From NCBI GenBank assembly GCA_030612785.1, contig JAUWNF010000122.1, positions 1 through 8,575 of the forward strand: a stretch of DNA of 8,575 nucleotides. The letters run 5' to 3'. The translations under genes and the position numbers were made by a program. The first letter of the stretch is position 1; every line of letters begins with the position of its first letter. This DNA is from Phycisphaerales bacterium (lineage in GTDB: Bacteria > Planctomycetota > Phycisphaerae > UBA1845). Below, in pieces: positions 1 to 4,994 of this stretch. The notes below the pieces were generated by a model. It searched no databases. It had not been told where the DNA came from and saw only the letters and a program-made list of their open reading frames with translations.

Positions 1-85
1 CCCGTTGGATGGTGGGTATGATCTTGTCGGTGTTGCCGTCGATGTCACCGACGACGGGGTTGAGTTGTGCGAGTGCGGCTTTCAT
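1..85 (-). CDS. nadE: Glutamine-dependent NAD+ synthetase, N-terminal fragment cut by the window edge
   Basis: Read on the - strand from the ATG complementary to 83-85, the first 28 codons give MKAALAQLNPVVGDIDGN and then a TDKII segment. This is the usual opening of the nitrilase-like glutaminase domain of glutamine-dependent NAD+ synthetase (family consensus roughly MKIALAQ-N-P-VGD-GN). The family converts nicotinic acid adenine dinucleotide, glutamine and ATP to NAD+ in the cytoplasm. An AGGTGG Shine-Dalgarno lies 7 bases before the ATG (complement of 92-97). Only the first strand and turn of the glutaminase domain are present; the Glu-Lys-Cys triad and the synthetase domain lie outside the window. 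Another nitrilase-superfamily amidase could start similarly, but the LNPVVGD-GN run is most typical of NadE. Confidence 0.8.
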   Translation of the reverse strand, partial: MKAALAQLNPVVGDIDGNTDKIIPTIQR

Positions 86-154
86 GTCTGCCACCTGATT
101 TGACGGTTCTTTCGATACTGTAGCATCATTACAGAGCGCCGCGCCGGGGGTGGC

Positions 155-201
155 ACGGTCAAGGCTCGATCCTTCCTTCGGTCGGACCGATCCTTGACCG
201 T
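155..201. other. Long imperfect hairpin in the nadE leader region
   Basis: ACGGTCAAGG at 155-164 is the exact reverse complement of CCTTGACCGT at 192-201. Pairing continues inward with two 3-bp blocks (166-168 with 188-190; 170-172 with 184-186) separated by single mismatches, closing on a small loop near 177-180. No T-run follows either side, so this is not a classical intrinsic terminator. If the - strand promoter near 241-249 is used, the hairpin lies in the 5' leader of nadE about 70 bases before the start codon, where it could regulate. A perfect 12-bp palindrome GGCTGTACAGCC sits just beyond it at 206-217. Confidence 0.5.
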
Positions 202-240
202 ATGGGGCTGTACAGCCGCTCGTTCCAGAATTCGCCGGGG

Positions 241-249
241 ATTATAACA
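241..249 (-). promoter_or_regulatory. Candidate extended -10 promoter for nadE
   Basis: The complement of 241-249 reads TGTTATAAT, a perfect TGnTATAAT extended -10 element on the - strand. No good -35 hexamer lies 16-18 bases upstream, which extended -10 promoters tolerate. Transcription would start near 234, giving nadE a leader of about 150 bases that includes the 206-217 palindrome and the 155-201 hairpin. Confidence 0.4.
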
Positions 250-331
250 TGCAGGACAATGTTTCGGGAGGTATAAAGTGACGCAGAAAAAGACTGTAGC
301 ATGATTACTCCACCTGCAAAGATAGAGGATA

Positions 332-360
332 TCGACAAGCCGGCGCCGAACCGGTAATCT
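332..360 (+). promoter_or_regulatory. Candidate promoter for the gene starting at 453
   Basis: TCGACA (332-337, 5 of 6 to the sigma70-type -35) is followed after exactly 17 bases by TAATCT (355-360, 3 of 6 to the -10). The leader would be about 85 bases. The -10 is weak and planctomycete-type promoters are poorly characterised, so confidence is low. Confidence 0.3.
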
Positions 361-452
361 ACGCGGCGTGCTGAGCGCGGTTGTGGGGCTTGGCGCAGGG
401 TCAGTCAAAGAGGCTGCTTGTGTGGTTCTGAGCATTATGCCGGGAGGTTGAT

Positions 453-1175
453 TTGCAGGCTGACATTACAAAACTACCTGGTGCGTTGCGCGGCGCGGTG
501 CAGGAATACATCGCGCTGTTACAGGCTCTGGCCGGCGAACGCTTGCTGGCGATAACTCTCTTCGGTGCTGCGGCGGACGATACCGGCGAGGGCAAGACGG
601 ACATGGTTCAAAGCGTGGTCGTGCTGGACCGGGTGGATCTTGATCTGGTGCGCGAGTTGGGTGCCCAAGGCCCCGTGCTGGGCCGAATGCGCATTCAGGC
701 CCCGCTGTTGATGACGCCGCAGTACATCGGAGCGTCGCTGGATGTGTTCCCCATCGAACTGCTGGACATTCAGCAACGCCACCTCAATCTTCTGGGCAAG
801 GATTACTTCGCGGCGCTGGAGTTTTCCAAGGCCCACGTCCGCCTGCAACTCGAACGCGAACTCAAGCGCGAAGCGCTCCAGATACGTCAGGGCATCCTGT
901 CGGCCGGAGGGCGGGATCACGTGCTCGTTGATCTTTACTGGGCGGCGGCCGAGCAGATGACCCTGTTACTCCGGGGCGTGCTGTGGCTGCACGACAAGCC
1001 GGTGCCAGGCGTGCCGGCGGCGATCCTTCGCGCCGCGGAGGAGGACACCGGCGTGAAGCTGCCCGGGTTGCAGCCGGCGGTGGCGGGGGCGCGGGACATC
1101 GATTTCTCGGCGCTGCACTCCCTGTACGAAAGTGTGATTGCGTTGGCGGACTATGTCGATGGACTGTCGGTCTAG
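453..1175 (+). CDS. Nucleotidyltransferase-like protein with degenerate catalytic motif
   Basis: This is a 240-residue soluble protein with no signal peptide or membrane segment. The TTG start is chosen because GGGAGG (442-447) sits 5 bases upstream and no in-frame ATG fits. Residues 32-60 (LLAITLFGAAADD, then SVVVLD after a short linker) resemble the first strand and G-S/A turn of the pol-beta nucleotidyltransferase fold. Residues 97-120 (DVFPIELLDIQQRHLNLLGK) resemble the strand and helix that follow in AadA/KNT-like enzymes. However, the usual D-x-D after the glycine turn is replaced by D-M-V-Q (50-53), so catalysis by the standard two-metal route is doubtful. The C-terminal half (about 122-240) is helical and HEPN-like in character. 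It lies directly upstream of the TPM and LemA genes and may belong to that unit. The fold assignment is inference from motif shape. Confidence 0.6.
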   Translation: MQADITKLPGALRGAVQEYIALLQALAGERLLAITLFGAAADDTGEGKTDMVQSVVVLDRVDLDLVRELGAQGPVLGRMRIQAPLLMTPQYIGASLDVFPIELLDIQQRHLNLLGKDYFAALEFSKAHVRLQLERELKREALQIRQGILSAGGRDHVLVDLYWAAAEQMTLLLRGVLWLHDKPVPGVPAAILRAAEEDTGVKLPGLQPAVAGARDIDFSALHSLYESVIALADYVDGLSV

Positions 1176-1181
1176 CAGAAG

Positions 1182-1275
1182 CATTCAGCTCTCAGCTTCC
1201 AGCATTCAGCTACGTGCTGTTAGCCGTCGTCAATGCGCGGTCGTCAATCGCCAACCTCCGATCGTCAATCATCGG
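1182..1275 (+). repeat. Two arrays of 7-bp-phased repeats
   Basis: From 1182 the sequence reads in heptamers: CATTCAG, CTCTCAG, CTTCCAG, CATTCAG, CTACGTG, CTGTTAG (to 1223). As a result AGCATTCAGCT occurs twice exactly 21 bp apart (1180-1190 and 1201-1211). A second array with another unit follows from 1227: TCGTCAA, TGCGCGG, TCGTCAA, TCGCCAA, CCTCCGA, TCGTCAA, TCATCGG (to 1275); TCGTCAAT recurs at 1227, 1241 and 1262. Short heptanucleotide tandem repeats of this type are known from cyanobacterial intergenic DNA (STRR elements). The arrays fill most of the gap between the stop at 1175 and the TPM gene, and explain why a long open but unconvincing frame runs through it. Confidence 0.7.
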
Positions 1276-1305
1276 AGAGTTCCTCATCCATGCTCAAAGA
1301 AGCTC

Positions 1306-2076
1306 TTGCCGGTGATAGTGATCGTTCTCGCCCCGGCGCTACTCTACGCGGGCGATCTGCCCAAGCCGAGTGCCCTGGTGGCCGACTACGCCGGGGTCAT
1401 CCCCGCGCAGGTCGAGCAGCGACTCAACGCCTATCTGCTGGAACTGGAGAACAAGACCACGGCGCAGCTCTGTGTGCTCACCGTGGACAGCACCGGCGGC
1501 GAGCCGATCGAGAATCTCGCGGTCGAGCTGTTCGAGAAATGGGGCATCGGGCAGCAAGGCAAGGACAACGGCGTGCTGATCGTTGTGGCGGTGGCCGACC
1601 GGAAATACCGCATCGAGGTGGGCTACGGCCTGGAGGGTGCCTTGCCGGACGCCTTCTGCGATAACGTCGCCCGGGCGTACTTCGTACCGAACTTCCGGCG
1701 CGGTCGATTCGGCGACGGCCTGTACCTGGCGGCATCGGAGCTCATCGATGCGATTGCGAAGGAATACGGCGTTGAGATTGCCGGTTTACAGGCTCCTCAG
1801 CTTGCCCGTCACACCGCCGCCGATTCGAGGCGAAACATGCGGCGCGCGAGTGGTGGGCTGTGCTCCGCGGTCTTTCCCATCATTGTAATGGTGCTCATCT
1901 TCAATTCGATGGGGCGGCGTCGCGGGCTGCGCGGCTGGGCCTTGCCGTTGCTGTTCGGGATGACCATGGGCGGTTCCCACCGCTCTTCATCCTGGGGTGG
2001 CGGGTTCGGCGGCGGCGGGTTCGGCGGGTTCGGCGGCGGGATGTCCGGGGGAGGTGGTGCAAGTGGCGGGTGGTAA
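1306..2076 (+). CDS. TPM-domain membrane protein with Gly-rich tail (YgcG/Psb32-type); start uncertain
   Basis: From the in-frame TTG at 1306 the protein is 256 residues. A hydrophobic stretch (1-15, ending LLYAG) acts as a signal or anchor. The TPM domain (about 22-155) carries the family's landmarks: VADYAGVIP (25-33), a KDNGVLIVVAVADRKYRIEVG strand pair (86-106), GLEGALPD (108-115), and the F-R-GRFGDGLY loop (130-140). A second membrane segment lies at about 188-201, followed by a possible short third (209-218), then an SSSWGGGFGGGGFGGFGGG-type tail ending GGW, as usual in this family. The domain faces the periplasm or outer membrane side; TPM proteins are linked to membrane-protein quality control and phosphatase-like activity. 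An ATG at 1290 with GGAGAG (1274-1279) is out of frame by one base. With one base fewer it would read MSKKLLPV, an ideal signal peptide, so a frameshift or sequencing error at 1293-1300 is possible. In-frame ATGs at 1153 and 1159 would include repeat-derived sequence and are unlikely. Confidence 0.88.
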   Translation: MPVIVIVLAPALLYAGDLPKPSALVADYAGVIPAQVEQRLNAYLLELENKTTAQLCVLTVDSTGGEPIENLAVELFEKWGIGQQGKDNGVLIVVAVADRKYRIEVGYGLEGALPDAFCDNVARAYFVPNFRRGRFGDGLYLAASELIDAIAKEYGVEIAGLQAPQLARHTAADSRRNMRRASGGLCSAVFPIIVMVLIFNSMGRRRGLRGWALPLLFGMTMGGSHRSSSWGGGFGGGGFGGFGGGMSGGGGASGGW

Positions 2077-2749
2077 TCCTTGTCCGGCGTGTGGACACCT
2101 TAATGCGAGGTCGGCTGCGTTCTGCGCGGCCTGTGGAGCCAAGATGATGAACGGTGGACGTGGCGGATCGGTCGCGGGCAAAGTGTTGTTGGTCTTGGGC
2201 ATCCTCTTGCTGCCGCTGGTGATTGTGGGCGGCTGCGCCATCAGCGGATACAACAAGGCCATCGCCCTCTCGGAAGACGTGGATAACAAGTGGGCCCAGG
2301 TGGAGAACCAGTTGCAGCGGCGCTTCGACCTGATTCCCAACCTGGTGGAGACGGTGAAGGGATACGCCACGCACGAGAAGGAGGTTTTCAGCAACATCGC
2401 CGAGGCGCGCGCGGCCTACACCGGTGCCGGAACTCGGGCGGGAAAGGTCAAGGCGGCCAGCGCACTCGAAAGCGCCCTCTCCCGTCTGCTGGTCATTCGC
2501 GAGGCCTACCCGGAACTGAAGGCCAACCAGAACTTCATGAGCTTGCAGGCCCAGTTGGAAGGCACCGAGAATCGCATCGCGGTCGAGCGGAAGCGATACA
2601 ACGACTCGGTCAAGAAGCTCAATACCTACTGCCGCAAGTTCTTCGGGCGCATGTTCGCCGGTTGGGCCGGCGTCGAGAAGGCAGAGTACTTCGAGGTGGC
2701 CGAGGAAACCAAGGCGGTTCCCAAAGTAGACTTCGGAACCGGCCAATAG
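2063..2749 (+). CDS. lemA: LemA family protein with N-terminal zinc ribbon
   Basis: The GTG at 2063 is chosen because GGAGG (2050-2054) lies 8 bases upstream and it begins just before the zinc ribbon; GTGs at 2054 and 2057 overlap that ribosome site. The product has 228 residues. Cys7, Cys10, Cys21 and Cys24 form a CxxC-x10-CxxC zinc ribbon. One membrane helix spans about 40-60 and the LemA coiled-coil domain covers 62-225. Hallmarks are DVDNKWAQVENQLQRRFDLI (72-91) and PNLVETVKGYATHEKEVF (92-109), then a helical hairpin and a YN-x-VKKLN-Y segment (179-189). Canonical LemA proteins start at the helix, so the zinc ribbon is an addition that probably sits in the cytoplasm. The gene overlaps the TPM gene by 14 bp in another frame, implying translational coupling. 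LemA and TPM proteins are a frequent pair; LemA's exact role is unsettled, though it has been tied to membrane protein turnover and signalling. Confidence 0.92.
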   Translation: MAGGNPCPACGHLNARSAAFCAACGAKMMNGGRGGSVAGKVLLVLGILLLPLVIVGGCAISGYNKAIALSEDVDNKWAQVENQLQRRFDLIPNLVETVKGYATHEKEVFSNIAEARAAYTGAGTRAGKVKAASALESALSRLLVIREAYPELKANQNFMSLQAQLEGTENRIAVERKRYNDSVKKLNTYCRKFFGRMFAGWAGVEKAEYFEVAEETKAVPKVDFGTGQ

Positions 2750-2751
2750 CA

Positions 2752-2776
2752 GAACCGCGACCGTGAGGGAGCGGCC
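2752..2776. repeat. Candidate dispersed GC-rich repeat
   Basis: The segment just after the LemA stop, read on the - strand, contains CCGCTCCCTCACGGTCGCGG, which translates to PLPHGRG. I recognise this as a string that recurs in spurious ORFs of many GC-rich soil and planctomycete-type genomes, marking an interspersed intergenic element. It occurs once here, so its repetitive nature rests on recall and is not shown by this window. Confidence 0.4.
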
Positions 2777-2863
2777 TGAAGAAAGCAACGAGGGCGCGGA
2801 CCAAGGGCTGCGCCTTCACTTCGCGCGGGCTTAATACTACTTCTCCAGGAAGCGAGGTGGCAG

Positions 2864-3574
2864 ATGTGGAAACCTGGGCTCGAAAAAGCCGTCGAACGGC
2901 AGATGCGAAACTGGGAGTTGAGTCGCAGCCAACGGTCCGCTGAGGCTGCCGAAGAGACTCCACAAGTCTTCCCGTTCATTGCCATCTCCCGTCAGGGCGG
3001 CAGCGGCGGGCTGACCTTGTCCCGCGAACTCGGCGAACAAACCGGCTGGCAAATCTACGACCGGGAAATCCTGGACTACATGGCTGAGCACGACGCGGTT
3101 CAGAAGAAAATCTACGAACTGGCCGACGAACACTCGGAGGGATATTTCGAGAGCATCTTGAAGAGCCTCGGTTTCGAGGGCCGCCCTCCCGGATCAGACT
3201 ACTTTCGCAAGCTGGTCGGCTCGATCAACGCTATTGCCCACACCAACCATGCCATCTTTGTAGGACGGGGAGCGAGTTTCATGCTCCCCGCAGAGCACGG
3301 GTTACGCGTGCGGGTGATTGCCCCGGAGAAGATGCGCTTCGAGCATTACGCTCGGTACTCCGGTTGTCCGCTTGAAGAGTCCCCCGATGCAGTGCGGCGA
3401 CTGGATGCGGACCGGAACGGATTCCTGCGCGACCACTTTCGCGTCGATCCCGCTTCGCCCGAACACTATGACGTGGTGATCAACGCTGAAAACATCTCGA
3501 TGGACGCGGCGGTCGCGATGATCGTAGCCGGCCTGGAGCGCAAGACCAACATCCGCGTCCGCCGACCTGGATAG
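2864..3574 (+). CDS. Cytidylate kinase-like P-loop protein
   Basis: This 236-residue cytoplasmic protein starts at an ATG with GAGG (2854-2857) 6 bases upstream. The core begins after a 35-residue charged, low-complexity N-terminus. FIAISRQGGSGG (38-49) is the modified Walker A strand and loop typical of the cytidylate-kinase-like family (Cytidylate_kin2), which lacks the GKS of true CMP kinase. YDREIL (65-70) matches the family's nucleotide-handling helix, VGRGASFML (133-141) the next strand, and RVIAPEKMRFEHYA (150-163) with RRLDADRNGFLRDHF (178-192) the lid region. The final strand is YDVVIN (202-207). The family's substrate is not established; the fold implies phosphoryl transfer to a small nucleotide-like molecule. 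Only 35 bases separate it from the next gene, suggesting co-transcription. True cytidylate kinase (cmk) is unlikely given the P-loop. Confidence 0.85.
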   Translation: MWKPGLEKAVERQMRNWELSRSQRSAEAAEETPQVFPFIAISRQGGSGGLTLSRELGEQTGWQIYDREILDYMAEHDAVQKKIYELADEHSEGYFESILKSLGFEGRPPGSDYFRKLVGSINAIAHTNHAIFVGRGASFMLPAEHGLRVRVIAPEKMRFEHYARYSGCPLEESPDAVRRLDADRNGFLRDHFRVDPASPEHYDVVINAENISMDAAVAMIVAGLERKTNIRVRRPG

Positions 3575-3609
3575 CCCATCGTCTACAGACGCCCGGCCGA
3601 GGTCCCTCG

Positions 3610-4119
3610 ATGCCCATCAAGCTGGAAACCCCCGCGTTCAGCCACGGTGGTGCCATTCCTGCGCGATTCACCGCTGATGGGCGCAACGTGTCACCGGCGC
3701 TGACTTGGTCCGGCGTGCCTCCTCAAGCTCGGGGACTGGCCCTGATCGTGGAAGATCCCGACGCGCCGGGACGCGAGCCCTGGATCCACTGGGTTGCCTA
3801 CAAGATCCCGGCCCAGACAACAGTGTTGCCCGAAGCTGTCCCTCTGCGTGCCACGATGGCCGAGCCAGCCGGTGCGGTTCAGGGACGGAACTCCTGGGGC
3901 AAGCTGGGATACGGCGGACCCGCGCCACCCGCGGGGCACGGTAATCACCATTACCATTTTAGGCTTCTTGCGGTGGACGCCGTGCTGGACCTGTTTCACA
4001 GCCTCACCGTGGGACGGCTATTCCAGGCCCTACGCGGGCACATCATCGATCAGGGGGAGTTGGTGGGAACCTACCGCCGGCAAGAGCCGGCTCCAGGCAC
4101 GACACCGCGTCAAAGATGA
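3610..4119 (+). CDS. YbhB/YbcL-type phosphatidylethanolamine-binding (PEBP) protein
   Basis: The protein has 169 residues and starts at an ATG with GAGG (3599-3602) 7 bases upstream. It shows the bacterial PEBP signature: F-ADG-NVSPALTW (20-33), EDPDAP (48-53) followed by WIHW (58-61), and RNSWGKLGYGGPAPPAGHG (93-111) leading into HHYHF (113-117), which lines the anion-binding pocket. There is no signal peptide, so it is cytoplasmic. The family binds small phosphorylated or anionic ligands and is named for the eukaryotic Raf kinase inhibitor, but no firm bacterial function is known. Residues 158-169 are a Pro/Arg-rich tail beyond the family's usual end. The stop codon lies inside a 12-bp palindrome (4115-4126). 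Confidence 0.93.
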   Translation: MPIKLETPAFSHGGAIPARFTADGRNVSPALTWSGVPPQARGLALIVEDPDAPGREPWIHWVAYKIPAQTTVLPEAVPLRATMAEPAGAVQGRNSWGKLGYGGPAPPAGHGNHHYHFRLLAVDAVLDLFHSLTVGRLFQALRGHIIDQGELVGTYRRQEPAPGTTPRQR

Positions 4120-4126
4120 CGTCATC
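4115..4126. promoter_or_regulatory. 12-bp perfect palindrome, candidate operator before larB
   Basis: GATGACGTCATC is a perfect inverted repeat with a TGACGTCA core. It overlaps the stop codon of the upstream gene, lies 22 bases before the candidate -35 element and 59 bases before the larB ATG. A dimeric activator could bind here; this is inference from position and symmetry. Confidence 0.3.
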
Positions 4127-4148
4127 TCCGGTGGCCTATGCCCGCTGC

Positions 4149-4177
4149 TTGTTCCCGCCGTCGATCGGTCATACACT
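4149..4177 (+). promoter_or_regulatory. Candidate larB promoter giving a leaderless transcript
   Basis: TTGTTC (4149-4154, 3 of 6 to consensus) and TACACT (4172-4177, 4 of 6) are separated by 17 bases. The predicted start of transcription falls within a base or two of the larB ATG at 4186. No Shine-Dalgarno is visible there, which agrees with leaderless translation. The 10-mer TCATACACTC around the -10 (4169-4178) recurs upstream of recQ at 6212-6221. Confidence 0.35.
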
Positions 4178-4185
4178 CTGCGCGT

Positions 4186-4941
4186 ATGGATGAATCACGC
4201 ATTCGAGAGTTATTAGGCGCGGTCCAGAGCGGTCGCATTGATGTCGAGCAGGCGGTCTCCGAGCTGCGGGCCATGCCTTTCGAGGACCTCGGATTCGCCA
4301 AGGTGGATCACCACCGCGCGGTCCGTTGCGGTTTTCCCGAGGTCATCTACTGCGAAGGAAAAACGACCGAGCAGGTGGTTTCCATCGTCAAGGCCAGGGT
4401 TGAATCCGGCGGGAACGTGCTTGCCACGCGGGCCTCGCGCGAGATGTTCGACGCGGTCAAGCGGAGCTTCTCCACGGCGGCATACAACCCCAGCGCGCGC
4501 ACGATCACTATCCGTCAGGTGCAACCGGCGTCCGCCGCAGGAACCATCGCGATCGTCAGCGCGGGCACGAGTGACCTGCCGGTAGCGGAGGAAGCTCGAG
4601 AGACGGCCGAGATCATGGGGCACAAAACACAGACGTTTTACGACGTGGGGGTGGCGGGTATTCATCGCCTGCTGAACCACGCCCGTGACCTTCAAGCCGC
4701 TTCGGTGATTGTGGTTGTCGCGGGAATGGAAGGCGCGTTGGCCAGCGTGGTCGGCGGATTGGTGGCTTGTCCCGTAATTGCGGTGCCGACGAGTGTCGGT
4801 TACGGCGCCAGCTTCGGCGGGCTGGCCGCCCTGCTGGCAATGTTGAATAGTTGTGCTTCCGGCGTCGCGGTGGTCAATATCGACAACGGGTTTGCCGCCG
4901 GGTACATTGCCGCGCAGATCAACCGCCGCGCAAAAGCGTAA
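4186..4941 (+). CDS. larB: Nickel-pincer cofactor biosynthesis protein LarB
   Basis: The product has 251 residues. LarB carboxylates the pyridinium ring of nicotinic acid adenine dinucleotide and cleaves its phosphoanhydride, giving pyridinium-3,5-biscarboxylic acid mononucleotide, the first intermediate of the nickel-pincer cofactor of lactate racemase-type (LarA) enzymes. The N-terminal part (1-115) has FAKVDHHRAVRCGFPEVIYC (37-56) and EGKTTEQV (57-64). The PurE-like C-terminal half has IVSAGTSDLPVAEEA (123-137), DVGVAGIHRLL (153-163), VVAGMEGALASVVGGLV (177-193) and IAVPTSVGYGASFGGL (198-213), then AMLNSCASGVAVVNIDNGF (218-236). Cys223 in LNSCA aligns with the cysteine reported to bind substrate in this family. 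The ATG at 4186 is preferred over an upstream GTG/ATG frame because homologues begin MxxxxIRELLxxVxxG. The TAA stop overlaps the ATG of a 17-codon bridging frame. larC and larE are not in the window. Confidence 0.95.
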   Translation: MDESRIRELLGAVQSGRIDVEQAVSELRAMPFEDLGFAKVDHHRAVRCGFPEVIYCEGKTTEQVVSIVKARVESGGNVLATRASREMFDAVKRSFSTAAYNPSARTITIRQVQPASAAGTIAIVSAGTSDLPVAEEARETAEIMGHKTQTFYDVGVAGIHRLLNHARDLQAASVIVVVAGMEGALASVVGGLVACPVIAVPTSVGYGASFGGLAALLAMLNSCASGVAVVNIDNGFAAGYIAAQINRRAKA

Positions 4942-4994
4942 TGGACCCGGTCGCGGCGCCGGAGAGCCCGCCGCTCGTCGAGTCTGAACCATGA
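4941..4994 (+). other. 17-codon bridging frame between larB and nnrD
   Basis: An ATG at 4941-4943 overlaps the larB TAA (TAATG) and reads MDPVAAPESPPLVESEP, ending at TGA 4992-4994. That TGA overlaps the nnrD ATG (4991) as ATGA. The frame joins the two genes by stop-start overlaps at both ends. nnrD itself has only a weak ribosome site, so re-initiation through this frame could couple its translation to larB. The peptide is Pro/Glu-rich and may have no role of its own. Confidence 0.25.

Larger units (their letters stand above)
117..308. repeat. 16-bp direct repeat pair (117-132 and 293-308)
   Basis: ACTGTAGCATCATTAC at 117-132 recurs as ACTGTAGCATGATTAC at 293-308: 15 of 16 bases identical, 176 bp apart, bracketing the middle of the divergent intergenic region. 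On the - strand each copy contains TGC-TACAGT, which resembles an extended -10 element reading toward nadE. The second copy has TTTGCA (complement of 315-320) 16 bases upstream. The pair could be duplicated operators or duplicated promoter cores; the sequence does not decide which. Confidence 0.45.

Noticed and set aside
82..435. 117-codon - strand frame across the nadE upstream region
   Set aside because: It overlaps the nadE start and RBS and covers the hairpin and direct repeats. The protein has no recognisable features.
1138..1305. N-terminal extension of the TPM protein to 1138, 1153 or 1159
   Set aside because: It would encode heptamer-repeat-derived sequence and overlap the preceding gene's end. 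Homology begins at the signal segment.
2216..2239. Lipobox-like VGGC in LemA (Cys58)
   Set aside because: It lies at the end of a membrane helix 40 residues behind a cytoplasmic zinc ribbon, which is not a lipoprotein signal peptide layout.
1901..2788. 295-codon - strand frame opposite the TPM and LemA genes
   Set aside because: It is antisense to two confident genes and shows only composition-driven Arg/Thr-rich sequence.
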